A stretch of 64,000 nucleotides of DNA from JACDAL01 sp963849115 (GCA_963849115.1 CAWKGK010000001.1:272307-336306), one strand, 5' to 3'. Positions 9,062-19,098 are shown, numbered from the stretch's first letter. Notes: generated by a model not told the origin, from the letters alone. Numbers and translations are program-made.

Positions 9062-10472
9062 ATGGCAGATGAATATGAAGTGATCGTGATCGGAGCGGGG
9101 CCCGCCGGTGAGGTCGTGTCGGGCCGCTGCGCCGACGGAGGTCTGTCCACCGCTGTAGTGGAGCGAGAGCTGGTTGGGGGTGAGTGTTCCTTTTGGGGGT
9201 GTATGCCAAGCAAGACTCTCCTGCGTCCCGGTGATGTCATTGCCGCGGCGCGCAGGGTGCCCGGCGCGCGGGAGGCGGCGGCCGGCGAGATCAATGCTGC
9301 CGCGGCTCTTGACAGGCGTACCGAGATCACCAACAACTGGGACGACAGGTATCAGGTCGCCTGGCTCGAGAAGAACGGCGTCGACCTGGTGCGGGGTATC
9401 GGCCGCGTGGCGGGTGCCCGCACCGTTCGAAGTCGATGCCGGAAATGGCTCGACCCGAACGCTGACCGCACGCAAAGCCGTGGTCATGGCAACCGGAACT
9501 GTTCCTGCAATCCCGCCGATCCAGGGGCTCCAAGACATCCGCACCTGGGACAACCGCGATGCGACGGCCTCCAAAGAGGTGCCGCAACGACTGCTTGTTC
9601 TCGGAGGCGGTGCGATCGGGGTTGAGATGGCGCAGGCGTGGCGCAGCCTGGGGGCCAAAGAAGTGACGATCATCGAAGCATCCGAGGGGATCCTGCCATC
9701 AGAGGAGCCGTTCGCCGGCGGCGAGCTCGCGAAGGCTTTCCAAGAGCAGGGCATCGATGTAGTTACGGGCGCGCGCATGATCGCGGCGAGTCGGGCGGCG
9801 GACGACGCTCCGGTCACGGCGAAGCTCGAAGACGGCCGGGAACTCGTCGGAGACGAGATCCTCGTGGCCGTGGGTCGGAGGCCGCGTACGCAAGACTTGG
9901 GCCTCGAGTCTGTGGGGATAGAGCCGGGCGGGTTCATTCATGTCGGTGATGACTTGCGCGTAACAGGAGTTGAAGGCGGATGGCTCTATGCGATCGGAGA
10001 CGTGAACGGGCGTGCACTCCTGACTCACATGGGCAAGTATCACGCCCGCTGCGCTGCCGCCCACATCCTCGGCCACGGAACCGACGCTTCGAGAGAGGCC
10101 CGAGCAATCCCGCGCGTAGTGTTCACCGATCCGCAAGTCGCTGCCGTGGGACTCACGGAGAAGCAAGCGCGCGAGCAGGGCATAGGAATCCGCACCACCA
10201 GGTGCGACCTCGCCGACGTTGCCGGCGCGCTCGTATCGGGCGAGGGGATCGCCGGTTCGATTCAGCTCGTCGTCGATGAGGCCCGGGAGGTTGTGATTGG
10301 GGCCACGTTCGTCGGGCCCGGGGTCGGCGACATGCTTCACGGAGCAACCATCGCCATCGTGGGCGAGGTGCCGATATCGAGGCTTCGACACGCGGTGCCT
10401 TCGTTCCCCAGTCTCAGCGAAGTGTGGCTCAAGTTGATCGAGAACTACGACGCACAAGGGAGGAAATCGTGA
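9062..10472 (+). CDS. FAD-dependent pyridine nucleotide-disulfide oxidoreductase, apparent frameshift
   Basis: A dihydrolipoamide-dehydrogenase/mercuric-reductase-like flavoprotein read across two frames. Frame one supplies the FAD motif VIVIGAGPAG (residues 8-17), the redox disulfide GECSFWGCMPSK (C42/C47) and continues to GIGRVAGARTV. Frame two continues from EVDAGNGSTRT through the ATG motif (VVMATGTVPAIP), the NAD-binding VLGGGAIGVEMAQ and the dimerisation domain with HAVPSFPSLSE. The break is at about 9415-9430, where one extra base would explain it. The substrate is not evident; no lipoyl-domain or mer genes are nearby. It overlaps the GH15 gene by 4 bp (GTGA), indicating co-translation. 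Confidence 0.8.
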
Positions 10473-12305
10473 GCAACCGACCGATCGCCGATTACGCGCT
10501 GATCTCGGACTGTCAGTCCGCCGCACTGGTGAGCTCGGAGGGCTCGGTTGACTGGCTCTGTTGGCCGCGTTTCGACCGGCCCTCCGTCTTTGCGCGGCTG
10601 CTGGATCAGGACGCCGGACACTGGTCGATCCACCCGGCGGGCGTGCTCGAAGCCAAGCGCAGCTACGTGGAGCGAACGATGGCGATTCAGACCACGTTTC
10701 GTACCGCAGGACGGCAAAGCCACTCTGGTTGACGTCATGGCTGTGGGGGAAGGCGAGCGTGAGCACAAGCTCGGCGCCCACAGCCCTCACGCGCTGCTTC
10801 GAAGACTGACCTGCGATGAGGGCAGAGTGGAGATCAACATCGAGTACGCACCGCGTCCTGAGTACGGCCTCATCTTCCCGTTCCTCACTGCCGTCGATGG
10901 AGGCATCCACGCCCGTGGCGGAGCCGATGTGCTGCTGCTGTCCTCTCCGATCGCTTTCGAGATCGACGGCTCGGGCGCTAATGCCCACATCTCATTGACG
11001 CAAGGCCAGTCTGTTGCCTTTGCACTTCATCACAAGCAGAGCTGGGAAGAACAACCGGGTGTGTGGGACCAGGAGCAGATCACGACTCGCATAGACGACA
11101 CCATTCGCGGGTGGCAGACATGGTCCGAAATTCACCAGGGCTACGAGGGCCCCTGGCGGGATCTCGTTCACACAAGCGGCCGTGTGCTGCAAGCCTTGAC
11201 CTACCAGCCGACCGGGGCCATCGTGGCGGCCGCGACCACCTCGTTGCCGGAGGAAGTGGGCGGAGAGCGCAACTGGGATTACCGCTATGCGTGGGTGCGC
11301 GACTCGAGCCTCACCCTCGAGGCGCTGTGGGTAGCGGCGTGCCCCGACGAGGCGACCGACTTCTTTTCCTACATGGCGGGCGCTTCGGCCACCCAGCTGC
11401 GCAGAGGCTCCGATCTGCAAATCATGTTTGGAGTAGGCGGGGAACGAGATCTGTCCGAGCGCACGCTCCCACATCTCTCGGGGTGGCGTAACAGCCGTCC
11501 GGTAAGGGTCGGTAACGGCGCCTGGGACCAGCGTCAGATAGATGTCTACGGTGAGCTGTTGAACGCCGCATACCGCCTCTCCGACCAGTGGAAGGTCCTG
11601 GACCCCGCCACACGCGAGTTCTTGGTCGAGGTCGCAGACGCGGCCGCCGTGCGGTGGGAGGAGACCGACCAGGGCCTATGGGAGCAACGCGGCGAGCCCC
11701 AGCATTTCCTGTACTCGAAACTCATGTGTTGGGTGGCTCTGGACAGGGCAATCCATCTCGCGGGGCGCCTCGAAGCGGAAGATCGCCTTGGTATGTGGAC
11801 CAAGAAGCGCGACGAGATCAAGGACGCAATACTTCAACGCGGGTGGAACGATCGGGCCCAGGCGTTTACGCAGACATTTGGCTCGGAGGATCTCGACGCC
11901 GCAAACCTGATGATGCCGATCATGGGCTTCATCACGGCGAAGGACCCCCGCATGCTATCGACGATTCGGGCGACCGAAGAACGACTTACGGATGAACATG
12001 GACTCGTCTACCGCTACAAGTCACACGACGGACTAGAGGGCGAGGAAGGCACATTTCTGCTTTGTACATTCTGGTTGGCGCAGGCACAGGCTCTCGCAGG
12101 CGAGCTGAATCGCGCCCGGACCACGTTCGAGAGCGCCATCGCATACGCCAACGACGTCGGCTTGTTGGCGGAGGAGGTCGATCCAACGACGAAGGAGCTG
12201 CTCGGAAACTTCCCCCAGGCGTTCAGTCACATCGGTCTGGTCAACGCCGCATGGGCGATCGCTCAAGCGGAGAAGGGACTCACCCCCGGTGGGCAACCTC
12301 TTTAG
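10469..12305 (+). CDS. GH15 glycoside hydrolase (glucoamylase/trehalase-like), apparent frameshift
   Basis: The N-terminus from GTG 10469 (RBS GGGAGGAAATC) reads PIADYALISDCQSAALVS and VDWLCWPRFDRPSVFARLLD, the standard start of actinobacterial GH15 trehalase-like enzymes. The frame closes soon after TTFRTAG. The rest continues one frame over from QDGKATLVDVMAVGEGE to the end at 12305, including GGERNWDYRYAWVRDSSL and PIMGFI, typical catalytic-barrel segments. The break lies at about 10697-10712. Together the parts give about 612 residues, the normal family length. It probably acts on alpha-linked glucosides such as trehalose or maltodextrin. It is co-translated with the reductase before it and overlaps the DM13 gene after it. 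Confidence 0.82.
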
Positions 12306-12837
12306 GCGGCGCAGGCTGATTCTCACGGCGGTGGCGGTTGGCGTCGTGGCGACGATTGCTGCACTGGTGTGGTTCCAGCCTCAGAAGCTGGTTATCGATC
12401 AGAAGGTAAATGAGGGCCTGCCCGGCCAACCCGCTACGCTTAGCGAGGACACCGGCGAGAAGAAGAACACGAAGGCGAGTCGGTCCGAAGCGGAGCACGC
12501 GATCGAGACGCTCGGAGCGGGCAGGTTTCGAGCGCTCGCTCACCCTGTCTCGGGCCGGGCCAAGCTTCTGGAGTTAAGCAACGGCGATCGCTACCTGCGC
12601 TTCGAGAACTTCACGGTCGAGAACGGCCCTGATCTCCGCGTTTATGTCTCTAGAGCAAAGAGCACGTCCGATGCCGACGCGTTCGGCAGAGACTTCATCG
12701 ACCTCGGCGGTCTGAAAGGCAACGTCGGCGACCAAAACTACCGAGTCCCGGCAGGAGCAACCCGAGGCGAGCTAAAGAGCGCCGTGATCTGGTGCCGACG
12801 CTTCTCCGTGGGTTTCGCGGTGGCCCCGCTCGAATAG
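12289..12837 (+). CDS. membrane-anchored DM13-domain protein
   Basis: A 182-residue protein with a short basic N-terminus (NLFRRRR), one hydrophobic segment (about residues 9-29) and an extracytoplasmic DM13 domain (about 80-180; GAGRFRALAHPVSGRAKLLE, NFTVENGPDLRVYVS, CRRFSVGFA). DM13 domains are beta-sandwiches proposed to take part in redox or electron transfer, often with a conserved cysteine; a Cys is present near residue 171. The GTG start overlaps the GH15 gene end by 17 bp, so it is the third gene of a reductase-GH15-DM13 operon. The functional link between a glucosidase and a DM13 protein is not obvious. Confidence 0.78.
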   Translation: MGNLFRRRRLILTAVAVGVVATIAALVWFQPQKLVIDQKVNEGLPGQPATLSEDTGEKKNTKASRSEAEHAIETLGAGRFRALAHPVSGRAKLLELSNGDRYLRFENFTVENGPDLRVYVSRAKSTSDADAFGRDFIDLGGLKGNVGDQNYRVPAGATRGELKSAVIWCRRFSVGFAVAPLE

Positions 12838-12853
12838 CCTCTTCGAGGTCGAG

Positions 12854-12872
12854 TGGTGGCTGATAACCACCA
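12854..12872. terminator. hairpin between convergent genes
   Basis: A perfect 6-bp stem TGGTGG/CCACCA with a 7-nt loop, flanked by GAG/CTC that could extend it. It lies in the 45-bp gap between the convergent DM13 gene and the HMG-CoA lyase-like gene. No clear T-run follows, so termination activity is inference. Confidence 0.4.
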
Positions 12873-12882
12873 ACGACTCGGC

Positions 12883-13770
12883 CTACTTGTTCGGCCAGTT
12901 GCCAGCCCGGTAGACACGGCCCGGCAGAGTACGACCCAGCTGCGTCGAGAGCCACTCGGCGACCTCGATCAGCGTGTCTAGGTCGACTCCCGTCTCGACT
13001 CCCTCGCGATGGAAAGCGTAGAGGAGATCCTCAGTGCAGACGTTGCCGGTGGCGCGGGGGGCGAAGGGACATCCGCCGATGCCGCCGACCGCTGCATCGA
13101 ACAGCGTGGCACCCGCCTCGAGCGCGGCGAATGCATTGGCGACCGCGGTGTGGCGGGTGTCGTGAAGGTGCACTCCCACCGGGACGCCAACCTTAAGGGC
13201 TCCGTCGACCAGCCTTCTGACCTCACCCGGCACTCCGACTCCGATGGTGTCGGCCAACAGCAACTCGTCTGTTCCCGCCGAGACGACACGACTGGCGATG
13301 TCGAGGACCGTCGAAGGATCGACCTCCCCCTCGAAAGGGCATCCGAATGCGGCGGCGAGGGTAACTGTTGTGCGCACCCCATCGTCGTGAGCCCTCTCGG
13401 TGATACGAGCCGACGCCTGAATCGATTCGCCAACTGAGGCGTTCTGGTTGCGGCGATTGAAGGTCTCGGTGCAGGCAAAGGCAATATGTGCCTCCTTGAG
13501 ACCGGAGGCCACCAGGCGGTCGTAGCCTCTTTCGTTGAGCACCAGACCGGAGTAGGTCGTGCCCGGCACTTCCTCGGCCGCGGCGACGACTTCTTCGGCA
13601 CCTCCCATCTGGGGTACGCGACGTGGGTCGACGAAGCTCACCGCCTCCACCCGCGGCAGTCCGCACCGGGCCAGCCAACTCACCAGTTCCGCCCGAACGC
13701 CAGGTTCGAGTTGAATGGCTTCGTTCTGCAGCCCGTCGCGCGGGCCGACGTCGCAGACCGACACTCTCAT
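12883..13770 (-). CDS. hydroxymethylglutaryl-CoA lyase family protein
   Basis: A 295-residue HMGL-like TIM-barrel. It has the catalytic/metal motif DVGPRDGLQNE (about residues 7-17), the metal-ligand segment GVHLHDTRHTAVAN and the lyase signature GGIGGCPFAPRATGNV with its cysteine. This pattern is specific to HMG-CoA lyases rather than isopropylmalate synthases. It cleaves HMG-CoA (or a close relative) to an acyl-CoA plus acetoacetate, in leucine or related acid breakdown. Its ATG overlaps the stop of the CoA-transferase gene (ATGA), so the pair is co-translated. Confidence 0.9.
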   Translation of the reverse strand: MRVSVCDVGPRDGLQNEAIQLEPGVRAELVSWLARCGLPRVEAVSFVDPRRVPQMGGAEEVVAAAEEVPGTTYSGLVLNERGYDRLVASGLKEAHIAFACTETFNRRNQNASVGESIQASARITERAHDDGVRTTVTLAAAFGCPFEGEVDPSTVLDIASRVVSAGTDELLLADTIGVGVPGEVRRLVDGALKVGVPVGVHLHDTRHTAVANAFAALEAGATLFDAAVGGIGGCPFAPRATGNVCTEDLLYAFHREGVETGVDLDTLIEVAEWLSTQLGRTLPGRVYRAGNWPNK

Positions 13771-14990
13771 ACCACGCCCTCACGTCGGAGATCATCGATC
13801 TGAACCTCGGATAAGCCCAGCAGCTCACCGTAGACCTCGTGATTGTGCGCGCCCACTTCCCAGGGACCAGACCATCTAACTTCGCCGGGGGTCTCGGAGA
13901 ACTTCGGGACGATGCCGGGCCCGGCAAAGGAACCGAGATCGGCATCGTGATGTTCGAGGAGCATGTCGCGCGCCTGATACTGCGCATCCTCGAAGATGTC
14001 GGCGATCGAGTAGACCGGGCCGCATACGACACCCGCGTCGTTGAGCACCCTGTCGATCTCGGCTGCGTCTCGCTCTCCCGCCCACTCTGCGACGATCCTC
14101 TCAATCTCCTCCTGATTCCTACCGCGCGCAAGGTGCGTTTGAAAGCGTTCGTCTGACGCCAGCTCGGGCAAGTTCATCGCCCGGCACAGCCGCCGAAAAA
14201 CGGTGTCCTGGTTGGCGGCGATGACGACCCACTTGCCGTCCCTGGACTTGAATAGATTTGACGGCGCCACACCCTTGAGACCCGTCCCCGAAGGTTCCCT
14301 GACATTGCCGGTGAGGTCGTATTCGGGAACTGCACTCTCGAGCATGGAAAAGCATCCCTCCATCAATGAGATATCGATCATCTGCCCGCGGCCCCCGCCT
14401 AGTGCGTCGCGCCAGTACAGCGCTGCAAGGATTCCCTGCGTGGTGAACATTGCGGCCAGTGAGTCCCCCAGCGAGATGCCGCTGCGAGGCGGTGCTTGGC
14501 CCGGGAAGCCGTTGATGTAGCGCAAGCCGCCCATCGCTTCTGCAACCGCGGCGAAGCCCGCTCGATCTCGGTACGGCCCCGTCTGCCCATAGCCCGACAC
14601 GCGCGCCAGAATGATCCTTGGGTTGGCTTCGCTGAGTCTTGCATGAGCGAGATTCCACTTCTCGAGTGTGCCGGGTCGAAAGTTCTCTGTGACGACGTCG
14701 CTGTGCGCGACGAGCTCGAGCATCAACTCCTGCCCCCGCTCCGTCCGCAAGTCAAGAGTTATGCACTTCTTGTTGCGTGATTGCACAGGCCACCACAGCG
14801 ATCGATTGTTGTAACGGGCGTGACCCCATTCGCGCATCGGATCTGGCTTGCCGGGTGCTTCGATCTTGATTACCTCGGCGCCCATGTCGCCCAGCATTCG
14901 TCCCGAGAACGGACCCGCGAGCAGCGTTCCAAGCTCGATGATACGAACGCCGGCCAGGGGGCCGGGGCCGGGATCCGAAAGTGTAGGCAC
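13767..14990 (-). CDS. family III (CaiB/BaiF) CoA-transferase
   Basis: A 407-residue protein with class III CoA-transferase features: GVRIIELGTLLAGPFSGRML at the start, GAEVIKIE, SRNKKCITLDLR, ENFRPGTLEKW and SGYGQTGPYRDRAGF. At the place where the catalytic aspartate of formyl-CoA transferase normally sits (Gly-Phe/Tyr-Asp) this protein has GFAAVAEAMGG, an alanine, so activity or mechanism may differ. It is coupled to the HMG-CoA lyase gene, which suggests that it activates a hydroxy-acid to its CoA ester, as in itaconate or citramalate-type degradation; that role is inference. The start is GTG at 14990. Confidence 0.87.
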   Translation of the reverse strand: MPTLSDPGPGPLAGVRIIELGTLLAGPFSGRMLGDMGAEVIKIEAPGKPDPMREWGHARYNNRSLWWPVQSRNKKCITLDLRTERGQELMLELVAHSDVVTENFRPGTLEKWNLAHARLSEANPRIILARVSGYGQTGPYRDRAGFAAVAEAMGGLRYINGFPGQAPPRSGISLGDSLAAMFTTQGILAALYWRDALGGGRGQMIDISLMEGCFSMLESAVPEYDLTGNVREPSGTGLKGVAPSNLFKSRDGKWVVIAANQDTVFRRLCRAMNLPELASDERFQTHLARGRNQEEIERIVAEWAGERDAAEIDRVLNDAGVVCGPVYSIADIFEDAQYQARDMLLEHHDADLGSFAGPGIVPKFSETPGEVRWSGPWEVGAHNHEVYGELLGLSEVQIDDLRREGVV

Positions 14991-15151
14991 GATGCGCCAT
15001 GTTCCCTTGCGGATGGGAGGTTAGTCAACCTGGGGTTGCGCTAGGTTGGGCCGCTGTGGGCAATTCTGTGCAGACACACCTCATGGGAAGCTGGTTTCAG
15101 TAACAACATGTCACCGCGACAAAGAGAATCAGAAGGAAGAGGAGATACGTC

Positions 15152-15673
15152 GTGAAGAGCATCGAGCTGAGACGGCACACGGACAGCGACGGCGATGTGC
15201 TGAGCCGAGAGGGGGTCGAAGCCGCACTCGAGATTGGTGCCACGCTCGATGGCAACTACGAGGTGATGGTGTCCTCGGGTGCACAGCGTGCAACGCAGAC
15301 TCTCGCCTGCTTTCTCACGATGTTGGGCGAACCGGTCCCTCGCGGAGCCATCGTCAATCCCCGGTTCCGCAGCAACCACGAGGACCGCTGGAAGCGCGCC
15401 TACCAAGCCGGAGGGGGCGGAGACATCGCTTCCTTCGTAGCGGCCGACCCCGGGTTGGTGCGGGAGGAAGCCGAGCTGCTCGCCGGCGCGCTCGAGGAGC
15501 TGTTCGCGAGCTTGCGAGGTGGTGAACGGGCGCTCGTGGTGGGCCATTCGCCGATGCAGGAGGTCGCCGTGTACGGCCTGACGGGCAAGGTCGTTGAGCC
15601 CCTTGCCAAGGGCGCGGGGATAGAGGTCACGCAAGACGATGAGGGCGGCTACACGGTCAGGGAGCTCGGCTAA
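15152..15673 (+). CDS. histidine phosphatase superfamily protein
   Basis: A 173-residue branch-2-like phosphoglycerate-mutase-fold protein. It starts MKSIELRRHTDSDGD with the catalytic Arg-His, and has the second histidine in ALVVGHSPMQEVAVYGL. The length suits a small phosphohistidine phosphatase of the SixA/TTHA0214 kind. The GTG start is preceded by AGGAAGAGGAG. The last 47 bp of the gene belong to a direct repeat that reappears at 19385, so the ancestral order was probably phosphatase followed directly by the LigD-type polymerase gene. Confidence 0.8.
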   Translation: MKSIELRRHTDSDGDVLSREGVEAALEIGATLDGNYEVMVSSGAQRATQTLACFLTMLGEPVPRGAIVNPRFRSNHEDRWKRAYQAGGGGDIASFVAADPGLVREEAELLAGALEELFASLRGGERALVVGHSPMQEVAVYGLTGKVVEPLAKGAGIEVTQDDEGGYTVRELG

Positions 15674-15750
15674 CCGGGGGCGCCGGGCCCTTACGTCGCG
15701 GCCCCCAACTGCATCGCGTATCGTGTCCGGATGCCGGCGAAAAGGAGGTC
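15627..15750. repeat. direct repeat copy A flanking the cyclase segment
   Basis: About 124 bp, from the 3' end of the phosphatase gene to the first codons of a LigD-type start (ATGCCGGCGAAAAGG). It is about 94% identical to copy B at 19385-19509, with 7 mismatches plus one indel by eye. In copy A the LigD reading frame is lost immediately after the repeat. The 3.6 kb between the copies look like an insertion or rearrangement product. Confidence 0.85.
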
Positions 15751-15848
15751 ACCCTCCTGCTCGAAGGCGTTGAGCAAGACGCGGCTAAACCACAACGCAT
15801 AGCGTTGCCCGTCTTCAGTGCGGCGCCCCCCCGACCTACACTCACGAC

Positions 15849-18800
15849 ATGAGGGCCTGCTTCAACTGCGGCGTCGTCAACCCCGGGCATGCGCAATTCT
15901 GCCTCGCCTGCGGAACACAGCTCGCCGCCGTGGACCCACACAGGCGCCTCGTCACCGCCCTCTTCTGCGATCTGGTCGGCTCGACAGAAATCGGGGAGCG
16001 TCTGGACGCGGAGAGCCTCCGGAAGCTGCTTCACCGTTTCTTCAAGGCGATGCGAGGGGCTATCGAGCGACACGGGGGGACGGTGGAGAAGTTCATCGGC
16101 GACGCGGTCGTGGGTTCGTACGGCGCCGCAGCGGCCCACGAAGACGATGCTCTTCGGGCGGTCCGGTCGGCCCTCGACATGCAGGATGCGGCCGTTGCCC
16201 TCGACGAGCCGTCGGTTCCGATTCGAATACGCATCGCCGTCCATTGCGGTGAAGTGTTCGTCGACGGGACCGAGGCGGTGCAGGGAGCCATCGGGGGCGA
16301 CGTTTTCAGCACGGCTGCCAGGCTTCAGGCGGCGGCGGATCCCGGGTCGGTGATCGCATCTGCGGCAGTTGAACGGATGCTTCGCGGGCACTTGGATCTC
16401 GATCCCCTCGGACCCTTGGCACTCAAGGGTAAGGCCGATCCGGTAACGGCTTTTCGGGTTCTGGGGATCCGTCCCGTCCCGGCTCGGGCCGAGACCCCCC
16501 TAATCGGGCGCGATCGCCATCTGAGAATGCTGAGCGAGGTGCTCGAGGACGCGGTCGACTCTCAGGCGTGCGTTCTGGTAACCGTGCTTGCTCCGCCGGG
16601 GGTCGGCAAGTCTCGCTTGGCCGAGGCGTTCGCGGATGCGGTCCGTGAGCGGGCGACGGTCCTCATCGGGCAGACTCCTTCCTACGGCGAGGGCGTCACC
16701 TTTGCGCCGCTGGCCGAGTTGCTCGCACAGGCGGTCGATCGGCCGGTAGGGAACGCGGCCGTCGTGGCGGAGGCTCTGCACGTGCGGCTCGCGGCGGAGC
16801 TCGACGGCCGATCGGTCGGAAATCGTCTCGCTCAGGTGCTCGGTGTAGGGGAAGCGCTCGGCTCCGATGCGGCCTGGGCCGTGCGTCGGCTCCTCGAGGT
16901 CCTCGCATCCGAGCGGCCTCTGGTCGTCGTTCTCGAGGACGTGCATTGGGCGGAGCCGCCGATGCTCGACCTCGTCGCCGCGGTCGTCGAGCGCGTGCAC
17001 GGTCCCGTCCTCGTGCTCTGTCTCGCGAGACCGGAGCTGTTGGAACAGCGCCCGACGTGGGCGGCCGGCAAGCCCCGAGCGCTCACGATGACCCTGCCTC
17101 CGCTTTCAGCGGGCGAAGCCAGACAGGTAGCGGAGCTGCTGCTGGGCTCGCAGACGCCGGCCTCCATCGTGGATCGAGTCTGTCGCACGGCGGAGGGAAA
17201 TCCCCTCTTCCTGGAGCAGCTCGTCGCCATGCTCGCGGATCAAGGTCTCATCGAGGAGGGCTGCTGGGTCGGCTCCGACGACGTCGCCGTGGAAATCCCG
17301 GCAACCCTTCGGGCGCTGCTGGCGGCCAGACTGGATGGATTGGACTCCGCTGCTAGATTGGTCCTCGAGCGAGCGTCCGTCGAGGGCCGCCGGTTCCGGA
17401 CGTCGGCCCTTCGCGTCCTCGCCGACGAGCTGGGGCCGGAGGAGCTCGACAGTCGGATCATCGAGCTCGACCGAAGGGGCCTCGTCCAGCCCGAGAGCGA
17501 AGCCGGCGGCCGGTGGCGGTTCTCGCACGCTCTCGTGCTCGAGGCGACGTATCGTGGCGTCTCGAAGGAGCTTCGAGCGGACCTACACGAACGCCTCGCG
17601 GATTGGCTGAGTCGTGAGGACGCAGATCTCCCAGACGTCGACGAGTCGGTCGCTCGTCACCTCGAGCGAGCCGTGCACCTGCGCGAAGAGCTGGGGGCTC
17701 GCGACGAGCGCACGGGCGCGATCTCGGCTCGAGCCGGGAAGTTGTTCGCCGCCGCCGGGAGCCGAGCGTTCGCGGGGCTCGACCACATCACGGCTGACGA
17801 TCTCCTGGAGCGGGCGTTGGCCTTGCTCCCGGCGGCATCCCGTCGTCGTCTCGACCTGCTCCCGAACCTCGCCGTGGCGTTGATGGAGACGGGTCGTGCC
17901 GACGAGGCCGAGAGGCTCTTGTCCGAAGGCGTGGAAGTAGCCCGCGCGGCGGGTTCCGAGCGCGACGCGCTCCGCGCACGCGTCCAACTCCTCAACAACC
18001 GGATCTTCCGTTCGCCCACCGACGCCGAGGTGGAATCGGCCGCCGCGGAAGCTCGTGACGCGTTCCGGCTGTTCGAGTCGGCGAACGACGACGTCGGCTC
18101 CGCCGAGGCCGCCCTCGCCCTCGCGTGGCTCGGGTACGCGGGCGAGAGCAGAGCCGAGGTTCACGCCTGGACGAGGAACGCACTCCGGCACGCACTGGCG
18201 GCGGGCCGCCTGCGGGAAATGAGCGAAGCAGCGGCCAACCTTTTGACCTCGGCCTGCGAGGGGCCAATGCCGTTCGGGGAATTTGGCGAGGCGGCCGAGG
18301 AGCTTTCGGCACTGAGCGACGATCCCATCTGCGAAACCACCGCTCACGCGTTGCGGACGGTGGCTGCGCTCGCGTCGGGGGAAGAGGCAGAGGCTCGCGC
18401 GCACGAGCGTCGATTCCGCGAGGTCGTCGAGCGCAACGGACTGACCGGACTGGGTGCCGAGCATTCGCTCTCGATCGCCGAGACGGAAACGTGGGCGGGG
18501 GCTCCCGAGGCCGCGGAACAGCGCCTGTGGGAAGCTCGCGAAATCCTCGAGCCGCTCGGTACCCTCTGGTGGATCAGCGCAGCCGACTGCGCGCTGTGCT
18601 CGGCCGTCTGGGCTCAGGAACGACCCCGTGAGTTCCTTCGGCAGGCGGACGCGCTCGAGATCTCTGCCTTCGTCGCGGATCGCGCGATCTCCATCCGGCG
18701 TCAGTCGACACGAGCCAGGGCTCAGCTCCTACGCGGACGTACGCACGAGGCAGAGCTCTCCGCACGGCGAGGGGTCGAGGCCGCCGAGGAAAGCGACCTG

Positions 18801-18950
18801 CTGCAAGAGCACGCCCAGGCGCTGCTCGCTCTGTCGGAGGTGCTCGACGCGCGGGGTCTCGAGGCCGATTCCTCGGCCGCGCGCCGCGAGGCCATCGCGA
18901 AGCTGGAGGCCAAGGGGAGTCTGGCGGCGGTGGCTCGGCTCAGGGGCTGA
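15849..18950 (+). CDS. zinc-ribbon / class III nucleotidyl cyclase / AAA / TPR protein
   Basis: A 1033-residue multidomain cytoplasmic protein. It begins with a four-cysteine zinc ribbon (C4/C7 and C18/C21), followed by a class III adenylate/guanylate cyclase domain (about 33-195) with both metal aspartates (LFCDLVGSTE and EKFIGDAVVGSYG). The adenine-selecting lysine is present, but the usual Asn in GDVVNTAARL is Ser here (GGDVFSTAARL). A STAND-type AAA module follows (P-loop APPGVGKSR near 255) and then a long TPR-like helical region to the end. Such proteins are thought to link cyclic nucleotide signalling to an NTPase switch. It lies within the segment bounded by the 124-bp direct repeats. 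Confidence 0.88.
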   Translation: MRACFNCGVVNPGHAQFCLACGTQLAAVDPHRRLVTALFCDLVGSTEIGERLDAESLRKLLHRFFKAMRGAIERHGGTVEKFIGDAVVGSYGAAAAHEDDALRAVRSALDMQDAAVALDEPSVPIRIRIAVHCGEVFVDGTEAVQGAIGGDVFSTAARLQAAADPGSVIASAAVERMLRGHLDLDPLGPLALKGKADPVTAFRVLGIRPVPARAETPLIGRDRHLRMLSEVLEDAVDSQACVLVTVLAPPGVGKSRLAEAFADAVRERATVLIGQTPSYGEGVTFAPLAELLAQAVDRPVGNAAVVAEALHVRLAAELDGRSVGNRLAQVLGVGEALGSDAAWAVRRLLEVLASERPLVVVLEDVHWAEPPMLDLVAAVVERVHGPVLVLCLARPELLEQRPTWAAGKPRALTMTLPPLSAGEARQVAELLLGSQTPASIVDRVCRTAEGNPLFLEQLVAMLADQGLIEEGCWVGSDDVAVEIPATLRALLAARLDGLDSAARLVLERASVEGRRFRTSALRVLADELGPEELDSRIIELDRRGLVQPESEAGGRWRFSHALVLEATYRGVSKELRADLHERLADWLSREDADLPDVDESVARHLERAVHLREELGARDERTGAISARAGKLFAAAGSRAFAGLDHITADDLLERALALLPAASRRRLDLLPNLAVALMETGRADEAERLLSEGVEVARAAGSERDALRARVQLLNNRIFRSPTDAEVESAAAEARDAFRLFESANDDVGSAEAALALAWLGYAGESRAEVHAWTRNALRHALAAGRLREMSEAAANLLTSACEGPMPFGEFGEAAEELSALSDDPICETTAHALRTVAALASGEEAEARAHERRFREVVERNGLTGLGAEHSLSIAETETWAGAPEAAEQRLWEAREILEPLGTLWWISAADCALCSAVWAQERPREFLRQADALEISAFVADRAISIRRQSTRARAQLLRGRTHEAELSARRGVEAAEESDLLQEHAQALLALSEVLDARGLEADSSAARREAIAKLEAKGSLAAVARLRG

Positions 18951-18987
18951 GGCCGCCTCGACGAAACAAGGTTCGGCGGGCGGGGCG

Positions 18988-19071
18988 GTGTGGCACGCGC
19001 TGCGCACGTTTTATCGGCGGGAAAATGGCGAATGGAAGATTGTTCATCGATGGTGGCGGCTTAAGCATTGA
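18988..19071 (+). pseudogene. C-terminal remnant of a SnoaL-like (NTF2-fold) protein
   Basis: The last about 27 codons before a TGA at 19069-19071 read FYRRENGEWKIVHRWW, the typical final strands of SnoaL/DUF4440-like NTF2-fold proteins. Nothing upstream in this frame extends the domain; it runs into the end of the cyclase gene. I read it as the tail of a gene truncated during formation of the repeat-bounded segment. It could be chance, but the motif is specific. Confidence 0.45.
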
Positions 19072-19098
19072 TGAGGCCCTTCGCCACGAGGCTAGCCC

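Noticed and set aside
8186..9937. 583-codon minus-strand open frame antisense to the sigma and reductase genes
   Set aside because: Low-complexity Arg/Pro/Ser-rich translation with no domain, while the opposite strand encodes conserved proteins; typical antisense shadow in GC-rich DNA.
9699..10988. 429-codon minus-strand frame antisense to the reductase and GH15 genes
   Set aside because: No motif or ribosome site; the plus strand is clearly coding.
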